Assembly (NCBI GenBank): GCA_035504175.1
Contig: DATJSJ010000002.1
Span: 1 to 14,242, forward strand
Source of the DNA: DATJSJ01 sp035504175
GTDB lineage: Bacteria; Pseudomonadota; Alphaproteobacteria; Acetobacterales; Acetobacteraceae
Reading direction: 5' to 3'
Length of the DNA: 14,242 nucleotides
Shown here: positions 1 to 6,951 of the stretch, piece after piece
Position numbering within the stretch: the stretch's first letter is position 1
Layout of the letters: the number at the start of each line of letters is the position of its first letter
The notes under the pieces: generated by a model
Told to the model about the DNA's origin: nothing
Seen by the model: the letters and a program-made list of their open reading frames with translations, nothing else
Database searches by the model: none
Translations under genes and position numbers: made by a program

Positions 1-2
1 AC

Positions 3-131
3 CGCGCGCAGCGCGGCTTCGGCCTTGACGGCGCTCCGATCCCGTGGCGTGGGCTCGCGGTGCGCTCGACGCGGTCGAGCGCGCAATACGCGCGCCTCGT
101 ACAACTGAAGGAGGAGACGCATGGCATTTGA
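3..131 (+). CDS. C-terminal fragment of an unidentified gene (5' truncated by the window edge)
   Basis: The frame starting at base 3 is open to a TGA at 129-131 and encodes 42 residues ending in LVQLKEETHGI. Almost every codon ends in G or C, which is what real genes look like in this genome, and the frame carries a plausible soluble C-terminus (RGFGLDGAPIPWRG, then a basic/polar helix). I do not recognise the family. The gene would converge on the ABC exporter, whose stop lies 32 bp away. The AAGGAGGAG sequence at 108-116 looks like a ribosome binding site for an ATG at 121, but it is explained as the Lys-Glu-Glu codons of this frame. The call rests on codon bias only. Confidence 0.4.
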   Translation, partial: RAQRGFGLDGAPIPWRGLAVRSTRSSAQYARLVQLKEETHGI

Positions 132-163
132 ACTTGGGCGGCCCCGCACCCGGAAGCCGGCCG

Positions 164-2011
164 TCACTCCGCCGCGGCGCTGAATCCGCCGGATTGGCGC
201 GACCAGAGCCGGGCGTAGGCGCCGCCCGTCCGCAGCAACTCGGCATGCGTGCCTTGCTCGACGATGCGTCCGTGTTCGAGCACGATCAGACGGTCCATTC
301 GCGCGATGGTGGAGAGGCGGTGGGCAACGGCGATCACCGTGCGCCCGCGCATCAGGCTGTCGAGCTGGCTTTGGATTGCCGCCTCGACTTCGCTGTCCAG
401 CGCCGAGGTGGCCTCGTCCAGCACCAGGATCGGCGCATTCTTGAGGATCACCCGCGCGATCGCGATGCGCTGGCGCTGTCCGCCGGAGAGCTTGACGCCG
501 CGTTCGCCGACATGCGCCTCGAGGCCGCGCCGCCCGTTCCAGTCCTCGAGCTCCTCGATGAACTCGAGCGCCTCGGCCTGGCGCGCGGCGGCCAGGATCT
601 CCGTCTCGGTCGCGGACGGCCGGCCGTAGCGGATATTGTCGCGGATCGAGCGATGCAGCAGCGAGGTGTCCTGCGTCACCACGGCGATCTGCGCCCGCAG
701 GCTCTCCTGCGTCACCTGCGCGATGTCCTGCCCGTCAATGGTGATCCGCCCGCCCTCCAGCGCGTAGAAGCGCAGCAGCAGGTTGACCAGGGTCGACTTG
801 CCGGCGCCGGAATGTCCGACCAGGCCGATCCGCTCGCCGGGCGCGATGCGCAATGTCAGATCGTGCAGCACACCGCGCTCCGTGCCATAACCGAAGCGCA
901 CCCGCTCGAAGGCGATGGCGCCGCGGCGGACCTCGAGCTCAGCGGCGTCCGGAGCGTCCGGCAGGTGGCGCGGCACCGCGATGGAACGCATGCCGTCCTG
1001 TACGGCGCCAACATTCTCGAAGATGCCGGTCACATTCTGCGCAATCCAGCCGGACATCTGCGCGATCTGATGCGCGAGCGGCAGCGCCATCGCCACCGCC
1101 CCGATCGCAATCAGCCGGTCATGCCACAGCCAGATCGCGACCGTGCCGGTGCCGACGACGAGGCCGGCGTTCATCAATGACAGCGTCGTTGCCAGCCGGG
1201 TGATCATCCGCAGCTGGCCCTGGAAGGTTTCCGTGTGCAGGTCGACCGCCTCGCGCACGAACGCGTCCTCGTCGCGGGCGCGGGAGAACAGCTTGACCGT
1301 CAGGATATTCGTATAGCTGTCGACGATCCGGCCGGTCAGCCCGGAGCGCACCTCCGACATGCGCCGCGACCGCTCCCGCAGCCGCGGCACGAAGAAAGAG
1401 AGCAGCGCGGCATAGGCGACGAACCAGACCAGCATCGGCACGGCGAGCCGCACGTCGGTCGCCGCGAGCAGCGCCACCGCGCTGCTGCCGTAGACGACCA
1501 CGTACCAGACCGCGTTGATCGACGCGACGATGCTCTCGCGAAGGCTCGGCCCGGTCTGCATCACCCGGCTCGCGACGCGGCCGGCGAAGTCGTTCTGGAA
1601 GAAGGTCCAGCTCTGCCGCACCACGTGCCAGTGGCTCTGCCAGCGGATCAGGTTGGTCATGCCCGGGGCGATCGCCTGGTTGGTGACCAGGTTCTGCGCC
1701 AGCAGCGCCGCCGGCCGCGCGACCAGCAGCAGCGCCGCCATCCCCCCAAGCTGCCAGCCGGCCTGGCGCAGCAGCGTCTCGGGCCGATGCGTTGAAATGA
1801 GCGTGACCACCCGGCCGATGAACACTGGAATCAGCGTATCGAGCGCCGCCACCAGCAGGCCGGCCAGGAACAGGGCGGCGATCAGTGCGCGCGCCTGCCG
1901 GGCGTAATGCCAGTAGAACCGCGCCAGCGCCCAGCGCGCGGTGAGCGGCGGCGGGGCTGCCTCTGGCGGCAGGTCGGTCGGCTGTAGCAGGCGTTCGAAG
2001 GCGCGAAACAT
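164..2011 (-). CDS. ABC exporter, fused permease and ATPase (MsbA/MDR-like half-transporter)
   Basis: This 615-residue half-transporter should homodimerise in the inner membrane and export a lipid, drug or peptide; the substrate cannot be read from the sequence. An N-terminal six-helix membrane domain spans about residues 30-330 (hydrophobic segments near 43-65, 86-108, 165-185, 189-208, 275-297 and 300-318). The ATPase domain runs from about 365 to 605. It has Walker A GHSGAGKST (399-407), Q-loop Gln447, signature LSGGQ (508-512), Walker B ILVLDE (528-533), D-loop SALD and H-loop His564, all intact, so it should hydrolyse ATP. The ATG at 2009-2011 is preceded directly by an in-frame TGA, so no longer start is possible, but the ribosome binding site is weak. 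The CAP lipoprotein gene lies 136 bp upstream in the same direction, so co-transcription is possible. Family assignment is firm; specificity is unknown. Confidence 0.95.
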   Translation of the reverse strand: MFRAFERLLQPTDLPPEAAPPPLTARWALARFYWHYARQARALIAALFLAGLLVAALDTLIPVFIGRVVTLISTHRPETLLRQAGWQLGGMAALLLVARPAALLAQNLVTNQAIAPGMTNLIRWQSHWHVVRQSWTFFQNDFAGRVASRVMQTGPSLRESIVASINAVWYVVVYGSSAVALLAATDVRLAVPMLVWFVAYAALLSFFVPRLRERSRRMSEVRSGLTGRIVDSYTNILTVKLFSRARDEDAFVREAVDLHTETFQGQLRMITRLATTLSLMNAGLVVGTGTVAIWLWHDRLIAIGAVAMALPLAHQIAQMSGWIAQNVTGIFENVGAVQDGMRSIAVPRHLPDAPDAAELEVRRGAIAFERVRFGYGTERGVLHDLTLRIAPGERIGLVGHSGAGKSTLVNLLLRFYALEGGRITIDGQDIAQVTQESLRAQIAVVTQDTSLLHRSIRDNIRYGRPSATETEILAAARQAEALEFIEELEDWNGRRGLEAHVGERGVKLSGGQRQRIAIARVILKNAPILVLDEATSALDSEVEAAIQSQLDSLMRGRTVIAVAHRLSTIARMDRLIVLEHGRIVEQGTHAELLRTGGAYARLWSRQSGGFSAAAE

Positions 2012-2103
2012 GGGTCAGTGTCGGTCGGGGCCGAGACGCGTGCCGCCGAACATCATTTCCGTCAACCATTCTTTGCCGGGCCGCGGCTGCCGCATGGCGC
2101 CGA

Positions 2104-2119
2104 CGCCGCCGCGGCGGCG
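2104..2119. repeat. 16-bp perfect palindrome between the CAP gene and the exporter
   Basis: CGCCGCCG is followed directly by its reverse complement CGGCGGCG. It lies in the 136-bp gap downstream of the CAP lipoprotein and upstream of the exporter. It has no U-tract on either strand, so it is at best a weak or Rho-assisted terminator. In such GC-rich DNA it may be chance. Confidence 0.3.
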
Positions 2120-2147
2120 GACGGTCGCGCCCGCGGCAGGCGGGCCC

Positions 2148-2735
2148 TCAGTACGGCGACTCGCCCACGATGTTGCCCGGTGGGTCGTATTCGCAGACCC
2201 AGACCTGCCGCACCGTCCCCGTGACGGCGGCGCAGCCGACCGCACGCGTGCCGCGCCAGACAATCTGCGTGTAGTGGCCACAGACGCTTCGACAGACTCC
2301 GGTGACGGGGTCGTAGTCCCGTGCCTCCGCCGCCCAGGAGGCGACGACCTCCGCTGGTGAGGCGACCCCACCGGTGATGGCGTAGAGGGTCTCGCCGAAC
2401 GGATTGCCGGGACGATGGGCGAATCCGCCCGTCTGCATCAGGTGATCCGCCCAGCGTTGCGCGACCGTGGCGAGCGGCGCGGACCACACGAGCGGCGGCA
2501 CTCCGACGCGCGCCCGGACGGAATTCTCGGCGTCGAGCATGGCGCGGGCTTGGGGCGGCAGGGTGGGTGCGGGGACACCGCCCGGCGGCGCGGGGCTGCC
2601 CCGGCAGCCAGCGATCAGAACCAGAAGCAGCGCCGGCGCCCAGGGAGCGCCTCGCCTCCTGACAGGGGTGCGCCTGCTTGGGCCGCTCGACTTCAGCCTG
2701 GTCAGCAGCGTTCGGAGGTCGTGCCCGATCGCCAT
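2148..2735 (-). CDS. CAP/SCP domain (PR-1-like) secreted lipoprotein
   Basis: The protein is 195 residues from the ATG at 2735. After a basic N-region comes a hydrophobic stretch (PALLLVL, 34-40) and a lipobox IAGC with Cys44, so it is probably exported and lipid-anchored. The mature part is a CAP (cysteine-rich secretory/antigen 5/PR-1) domain. It shows GFAHRPGNPFGETLY (His107, Glu115), Glu137 in SWAAEARD, GHYTQIVWRGTRAVGCA (His154) and a C-terminal CEYDPPGNIVGESPY. The final motif closely resembles eukaryotic PR-1 proteins. Cys148, 152, 168 and 181 could form disulfides. The CAP cavity residues are all present. Bacterial CAP proteins are mostly of unknown biochemical role. The start is uncertain: about 30 residues before the hydrophobic core is long for a signal peptide, but no better in-frame ATG or GTG is visible. 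The first 15 bases overlap the receiver relic on the other strand. Confidence 0.88.
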   Translation of the reverse strand: MAIGHDLRTLLTRLKSSGPSRRTPVRRRGAPWAPALLLVLIAGCRGSPAPPGGVPAPTLPPQARAMLDAENSVRARVGVPPLVWSAPLATVAQRWADHLMQTGGFAHRPGNPFGETLYAITGGVASPAEVVASWAAEARDYDPVTGVCRSVCGHYTQIVWRGTRAVGCAAVTGTVRQVWVCEYDPPGNIVGESPY

Positions 2736-3073
2736 CAGTGTCCGCCGGCGCACATCCTGTGGGTCGAGGCCGATTCCGACATCCGGCTGCTGATCGCGCG
2801 CCCTTTGCGCGACGGGGGGTACGACGTGACGGCAATCGCGGATGGCAGCGCGGTCAACGCCGTCATGGTGCAGCAGCGGATCGATCTCGTCCTGCTCGAC
2901 GTCATGGTTGCCGCATGTGACCGGCTTCGGGCTCTGCCGGCGCCCCCGCGGCATGGGTGGTCCACGCATCATCCCCCGCGGCGTCGTGATCCGGCGCCCT
3001 GGGGGCAATGACGTAGTCCAGCCACTGCGGCGAGGTCGCATTCCGCCATGCGCCGGCGGTACCGGCGCGGGGC
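2721..3073 (+). pseudogene. Decayed response-regulator receiver domain
   Basis: From a GTG at 2721 the frame reads a receiver (REC) N-terminus: HILWVEADSDIRLLIARPLR, then GGYDVTAIADG, then IDLVLLDVM with the phospho-acceptor Asp at residue 60 (codon 2898-2900). Directly after that Met the frame is lost. Skipping one base (G2907) restores the expected LPHVTGFGLCRRPR in the next frame, as in intact receivers (MLPxxxGxELCRRLR). Further on, GGNDVVQPL resembles the GADDYLxKPF motif, but Gln replaces the conserved Lys, and a second shift near 3025 may restore part of the last helix. The acidic pair near the start is Glu-Ala instead of Glu-Asp. Frameshifts plus lost catalytic residues argue for a dead gene. 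The 3' limit is approximate. A single sequencing error could explain the first shift but not the other losses. Confidence 0.72.
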
Positions 3074-3209
3074 CCGCCAGGCCCGGACGTCGCGCGATGT
3101 CCGGGCGACACAAGCCCGGTCTGGCTCGCCGCCCGACGCCGGCCCGGTAACGGAATGGCAATTCCCCCTCGCCAGGCTGCCGCGAACGGTGCGGCAAAAG
3201 GGGGCACTC

Positions 3210-3695
3210 ATGAGGGCTCGGGGATTCGGCTTCGCGTTCGGGTTGGGCGCACTGGCGGCCCTGGCAGCCGGCCCCTCGGCCCAGGCCGGATATGCGCGGC
3301 AGGCGGCGACCAAGGCCTATGCCCTCAAAGCGGTGCAATTCTATCACGGCGCCGGGTTCGCTGCCGCCAGGCAGGCGTTTACCAGGCAGCGGCAGGCGTG
3401 GCGCGGCGGCCCCGCCGATTTCGGCCTCCACCTCGTCGCCCTGGGGAGAGACCGCGAGGTCTGGGCGGATACCGCCTTCCCGACGATGAACGGGCTCAAT
3501 GCGGACGACCTCTCCGATCCGCATGGCCGATCGCTCGGCGAGACCGTCTTCGATGCGCTCGCGAAATCGCCACGCGGCGCGGCGGTGCGGCTGCCCGCCG
3601 GCAGCGCGACCCGGGATGTCGCCGCGGGCAGCGAGGGCTACTGCCTGCCCGCCGACGCCAGGAACGTCATCTGCGCCTGGTCGGAGAGCGAGTAG
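3210..3695 (+). CDS. Secreted single-Cache-like sensor domain protein
   Basis: The 161-residue protein has a clear Sec signal peptide (MRARGFGFAFGLGALAALAA, predicted cut after AQA at 26). The mature part resembles a small Cache (sCache_2-like) ligand-binding fold: AYALKAVQFYHGAGFAAARQAF helix, then GLHLVALGRDREVWADTAFP strands, GLNADDLSDPHGRSLGETVFDAL, and a C-terminal strand segment with Cys145 and Cys155 that could pair in the periplasm. Cache domains usually form the outer part of chemoreceptors or histidine kinases, but here there is no later membrane helix or signalling domain, so it is a free periplasmic protein. The ATG at 3210 is chosen because AGGGGG lies 5 bases upstream and the signal peptide starts there. 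The family call is by pattern recognition, without a profile search. Confidence 0.72.
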   Translation: MRARGFGFAFGLGALAALAAGPSAQAGYARQAATKAYALKAVQFYHGAGFAAARQAFTRQRQAWRGGPADFGLHLVALGRDREVWADTAFPTMNGLNADDLSDPHGRSLGETVFDALAKSPRGAAVRLPAGSATRDVAAGSEGYCLPADARNVICAWSESE

Positions 3696-3742
3696 CCGCC
3701 TCCGGCCCCACGCCCGGAAGGCGCGGAAGCGGTGCCGCGCCA

Positions 3743-3762
3743 GCCGCGGCGATCACCGCGGC
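3743..3762 (+). terminator. Possible terminator hairpin after the Cache gene
   Basis: GCCGCGG (3743-3749), a six-base loop, and CCGCGGC (3756-3762) form a perfect 7-bp stem 47 bp after the Cache stop codon. No U-run follows, so factor-independent termination is doubtful. Confidence 0.35.
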
Positions 3763-3777
3763 CGGTGCAACCCGGCG

Positions 3778-3845
3778 GGCCGATGATCGGTTAATCCACA
3801 CGCATTTGCACGTAGATCATCACAAAAACGTGAGCTAAGAGAGCG
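3778..3845 (+). promoter_or_regulatory. AT-rich patch, candidate promoter region of the 114-residue gene
   Basis: From GATGATCGGTTAATCC to GTGAGCTAAGAG the sequence is clearly more AT-rich than its surroundings and ends about 45 bp before the next start codon. It contains an 11-base dyad CCGATGATCGG (3779-3789). I could not fit a convincing -35/-10 pair, so this is a location guess only. Confidence 0.3.
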
Positions 3846-3888
3846 ACGTCGAGAGGTGGCGTCGTCGAACCGAGGCGTGGAGGGGCAG

Positions 3889-4233
3889 ATGGACAAAGCG
3901 ACCCCGAGTGATCTGCCTGGCGCAATGATCCGGGCGCGGTCGCCGGGCACCGAACGCCTGGCGACCTTGCTGGCCTGCCTCGAGTTGTCGCCGGGTCTGG
4001 AGCGGTGGCTGGTCGAGCGGATCCGTGTCGCGGCGCGCACGATACCGTTCGAGGATGCGGCCTACACTGCCCTGCGGGAGGTGGGCCATTCCGACCGGAG
4101 CGCCCGGATGGTGCTGCTCGCGGCCCGCCGGACCGATCCGCAGGATCCGCGGCGCCGCCGCGCGATCCGGCGTGCCATGGCCCGGCTGGGACAGGGGCCG
4201 GCGACGGCCGGCCCGTCACAACAGGCGGCCTGA
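3889..4233 (+). CDS. Small hypothetical protein, helical and Arg-rich
   Basis: I do not recognise this 114-residue protein. The ATG at 3889 is preceded by GGAGG (3879-3883) at good spacing, which is the strongest argument that it is real and that the start is not the earlier in-frame TTG/ATG-like codons. The sequence looks soluble and mostly helical (TERLATLLACLELSPGLERW, then LVERIRVAARTIPFEDAAY, then ALREVGHSDRSARMVLLAAR) with a basic tail RRRRAIRRAMARL at about 88-100. There is no signal peptide or membrane segment. The basic C-terminus could bind nucleic acid, but this is speculation. It stands alone in its own transcription unit, with an AT-rich patch before it and a hairpin after it. 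Confidence 0.72.
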   Translation: MDKATPSDLPGAMIRARSPGTERLATLLACLELSPGLERWLVERIRVAARTIPFEDAAYTALREVGHSDRSARMVLLAARRTDPQDPRRRRAIRRAMARLGQGPATAGPSQQAA

Positions 4234-4241
4234 GACGCACT

Positions 4242-4259
4242 GCCCGGCGACGACCGGGC
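4242..4259 (+). terminator. Hairpin after the 114-residue gene
   Basis: GCCCGG (4242-4247) and CCGGGC (4254-4259) enclose a six-base loop, 8 bp after the stop codon. There is no adjacent U-tract; a T-run TTTTTT lies near 4355, about 95 bp further on. Confidence 0.35.
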
Positions 4260-4434
4260 GATGTGCGGCCGTGCGGCCATGCGCCTGCGATCTGGCCGAA
4301 TCCCACCATATCGCCTCGACAGCCCGGTAAGGCGGGTGATAAGGTCCCGTATCGTTTTTTAGACTGATCCGCTGATTTGAGATTACCCGCCCGGGGGCAC
4401 GAGCCGCCGGCTTGGGCATTTGGACGAGCTCGAG

Positions 4435-5106
4435 ATGGACCTGCCTGGCTTGGTCTGGCGTTGCGTGCGGCGGTCGCGTCGCGTGCCGCATCGGCATTGG
4501 CATTTTTTGCCGCATACACCGCGCGCATCGGCGATCCGCCCGACCATCGGCGGCCGGGCACGGCCGCGCGGGCTGCACGCCCTTCGCGCGATCCGGCACG
4601 CGCCTTCATCGCCGGTGGCCGCGGCGTGCCGCCTCGTCCGCGTCGCCGGGGTGCTCGGGCTCATGGCGGTGGCGCCATCGCCGGTCGCGCCGCGCTCCAC
4701 GCCGCCGTCGTCGGGGGTGACCGAGGTGGCGGCCCCGATCGGCGTCGGTGCGTTCGCGGCCGGCCCCGCCGACGAAACTCTCCGTCCGGCCGCCTCCTTT
4801 GCCAGCGCGATCGGGCCAATCCTGGCGAGCGGCCTCGACCTGCCGACCGCGTCGGACGGCGACTTGCCGGGCCCTCCGGTGCCCGGTCCACCCAAGCCCT
4901 TCGCGCCCGATCCACCCCTGCAGCGATGGCATGGGCCGCAGCCCCCGCCGCCAGAGCCGGCGCCGCATCCTGCAATGCCTGTGCCGGAGCCGCCGAGCGG
5001 CTGGCTGTTGCCTGGCGGGATCGCCGCAATGCTGCTGGCGCGTCGTCGGCACGCGAAGCCTGACGGTCGGGACAGGGCGGAGCCGTCAGCCGGAGCTGCG
5101 TGCTGA
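4435..5106 (+). CDS. Possible PEP-CTERM-like anchored, proline-rich exported protein
   Basis: Read from the ATG at 4435 this is 223 residues. An in-frame TTG at 4420 and a GTG at 4615 are alternative starts. The GTG start would put a normal signal peptide (CRLVRVAGVLGLMAVAPSPVA) at the very N-terminus of a 163-residue protein and may be correct; no start has a strong ribosome binding site. The middle is low complexity and proline-rich (PGPPVPGPPKPFAPDPP, QPPPPEPAPHPA). The C-terminal part reads PVPEPPSGW, a hydrophobic stretch LLPGGIAAMLLA, then RRR. That is the tripartite PEP-CTERM sorting signal, recognised by exosortase and typical of exopolysaccharide-associated secreted proteins. Two points are odd: 18 residues follow the basic cluster, whereas most such signals end within a few residues, and the membrane stretch is short. 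No exosortase gene is present here. The ORF itself is moderately supported because other frames are also open. Confidence 0.5.
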   Translation: MDLPGLVWRCVRRSRRVPHRHWHFLPHTPRASAIRPTIGGRARPRGLHALRAIRHAPSSPVAAACRLVRVAGVLGLMAVAPSPVAPRSTPPSSGVTEVAAPIGVGAFAAGPADETLRPAASFASAIGPILASGLDLPTASDGDLPGPPVPGPPKPFAPDPPLQRWHGPQPPPPEPAPHPAMPVPEPPSGWLLPGGIAAMLLARRRHAKPDGRDRAEPSAGAAC

Positions 5107-5115
5107 TACGTCGCG

Positions 5116-5134
5116 AGGCCGGATTGCCCGGCCT
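5116..5134 (+). terminator. Hairpin after the PEP-CTERM-like gene
   Basis: AGGCCGG (5116-5122), a five-base loop ATTGC, and CCGGCCT (5128-5134) form a perfect 7-bp stem 10 bp after the stop codon. It lacks a U-tract but is well placed to end the upstream transcript. Confidence 0.4.
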
Positions 5135-5243
5135 GCCGCCCGCCAACGCCCGTCGCGTGTTTCCCGTGCATTGTGTCGTGCTTGCGATCCGGGGCCACGA
5201 GGCCGCCCGGCTGGCCGGGCATCCGCCAGGCCGCGTCGAGACC

Positions 5244-5301
5244 CCGGAACGTAGGCGTGCGCATCCCGGCGCGCCGGCGGCGCCGTCGCATCCGGAACGT
5301 A
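5244..5301. repeat. Direct repeat CCGGAACGTA upstream of the antiporter
   Basis: The 10-mer CCGGAACGTA occurs at 5244-5253 and again at 5292-5301, 48 bases apart, in the gap before the antiporter gene. GCATCC lies next to both copies. The position fits a pair of regulator sites, but two copies of a 10-mer are weak evidence. Confidence 0.35.
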
Positions 5302-5394
5302 CTTGCCCGTCGCGGCCCTGATCGCAATCGTCCGCCGTGGTCCGCTTCTCGCCGCCGCGAGCAGCCGGCCGGCCGGGGACGAGGGGAGCCGATC

Positions 5395-6951
5395 GTGGCC
5401 CTGTTCGAGCTGGTGATTGCGCTGCTGCTGGCGGGGGCCCTGCTGGCGATCCTGGCCCGCCGGATCGGCGTGCCCTATCCGGCTCTGTTGGCGCTGGCCG
5501 GCGCCATCGCCGCGATCGTTCCCGGCACGCCGGTCGTCATGCTCGATCCGGAGCTCGCGCTGGCGCTGTTCGTGGCACCGACGCTGCTGGACGCGGCTTT
5601 CGACGCGTCTCCGCGCGACATGCGCGACAACTGGCTGCCGATCGGCGCGCTTGCGATCATCGTGGTCGGGATCACGGTCGCGGCCGTCGCCATGGTCGCT
5701 CATGCCATCGTCCCGGCGATGTCCTGGCCCGCCTGCATAGCGCTGGGCGCGATCGTGGCGCCGCCGGATGCGTCCGCCGCAATCGCCGTGCTGCGCCAGC
5801 TCAACCCGCCCCACCGCGTGCTCGTCATCCTCGAGGGCGAGAGCCTGTTCAACGATGCGACGGCGCTGCTGATCTATCGGCTGGCGGTGGCAGCGGCGGC
5901 GGGCGGCAGTGTCGGCGGCTGGGAACTCATCCCGGTGCTGGCGCTCACGGTCGGTGGCGCGGTCGTGCTGGGCTGGCTCGCCGCCCGGCTCTGGCTGCGC
6001 CTGCCGCTCGATCAGGGCGATATTCCGGTCTTCGTGCTGATCCAGTTCCTCGGCACGTTCGCGATCTGGATCCTCGCGCAGCGGCTCGGCGTTTCGGCCA
6101 TCATCACCGTGGTCGTCTACGCGATCACCCTGGCGCGCTGGGCGCCGAAACGAAGCCACGCCCGGGCGAGGATTGCCTCCTACGCGGTGTGGGAGGTCGT
6201 GGTCTTCGTGCTCAACGTCCTTGCCTTCGTCCTGATCGGGCTGCAGCTCAAGGCGATCTTCGGCCGGCTCGATGGCGGCTGGGCCGTCTATGTCGGGACC
6301 GCCGCCGCAATCTGCCTCGTGGTCATCCTGGTCCGGATCGCCTGGGTGATGCCGTACAACGTCGCGCTGCGCTGGAAGCTCGGGCGGTTCGGCGACGGTG
6401 GCGGCCGGCGACTGGCGCGCCCGACCTTCGGCAGCGGCGTCGTCATCTCCTGGTGCGGCATGCGCGGCATCGTGACACTCGCGACGGCGCTCGCGTTGCC
6501 CGCCGATTTCGGTCACCGGGACCTGATCGTGTTCTGCGCCTTCTGGGTCGTGCTCGGCACGCTGGCGCTGCAGGGGCTGACATTGCGCCCGCTGATGCAG
6601 CGTCTGTTGCTGCCGGTGGACAACTCGGTGGCGGAGGAGATCCGCCTGGCGCGCAGCACGACCGCCCGTGCCGCGATCGACGCGCTGCAGGAGCGGGGCG
6701 ATACGAACTCGGTCGCGCTGCTGCGTCGCGAATATGCCGCGCGCGTCTCGGGCGGCGCGGAATTGCCGTCCGATGCGGAGCGGCTGCCGGGACTGCAGCG
6801 GCACCTGGTGTCGATCCAGCGCCGCGTGCTTTTCAGGCTGCGTCGGGATGGCACGATCGGCGACGACGCATTCCACGCGATCGAGGAGGAGCTGGATATT
6901 CTCGATCTCGCGGCGGATCCGCGGATTCGCACCCTGGACGGGCCAGACTAG
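5395..6951 (+). CDS. CPA1-family Na+(K+)/H+ antiporter
   Basis: This 518-residue inner-membrane protein exchanges Na+ or K+ for protons, serving pH and cation homeostasis. About a dozen hydrophobic segments fill residues 3-400, followed by a soluble, charged tail (about 410-518) likely to be cytoplasmic. CPA1 signatures are present: GAIVAPPDASAA (118-129, with Asp125), LEGESLFNDATALL (146-159, with the Asn153-Asp154 pair used for ion binding) and SWCGMRGIVTLATALALP (352-369). The GTG at 5395 is chosen because GAGGGGAG (5381-5388) lies 6 bases upstream and translation then begins directly with the first membrane helix; the longer open frame upstream is Arg-rich and not protein-like. Length fits the family. 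Cation preference cannot be read from the sequence. The gene stands alone and converges on the reductase-like gene. Confidence 0.95.
   Translation: MALFELVIALLLAGALLAILARRIGVPYPALLALAGAIAAIVPGTPVVMLDPELALALFVAPTLLDAAFDASPRDMRDNWLPIGALAIIVVGITVAAVAMVAHAIVPAMSWPACIALGAIVAPPDASAAIAVLRQLNPPHRVLVILEGESLFNDATALLIYRLAVAAAAGGSVGGWELIPVLALTVGGAVVLGWLAARLWLRLPLDQGDIPVFVLIQFLGTFAIWILAQRLGVSAIITVVVYAITLARWAPKRSHARARIASYAVWEVVVFVLNVLAFVLIGLQLKAIFGRLDGGWAVYVGTAAAICLVVILVRIAWVMPYNVALRWKLGRFGDGGGRRLARPTFGSGVVISWCGMRGIVTLATALALPADFGHRDLIVFCAFWVVLGTLALQGLTLRPLMQRLLLPVDNSVAEEIRLARSTTARAAIDALQERGDTNSVALLRREYAARVSGGAELPSDAERLPGLQRHLVSIQRRVLFRLRRDGTIGDDAFHAIEEELDILDLAADPRIRTLDGPD

Noticed and set aside
121..183. 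Short ORF (20 codons) with a very strong AAGGAGGAG just upstream
   Set aside because: The purine run is explained as Lys-Glu-Glu codons of the GC3-rich frame that ends at 131; the short ORF overlaps the exporter 3' end and has no recognisable content.
2148..3524. Long 458-codon reading of the CAP gene
   Set aside because: The sequence upstream of 2735 is Arg/Pro-rich and antisense to the receiver relic and Cache gene; a signal peptide and lipobox lie just after 2735.
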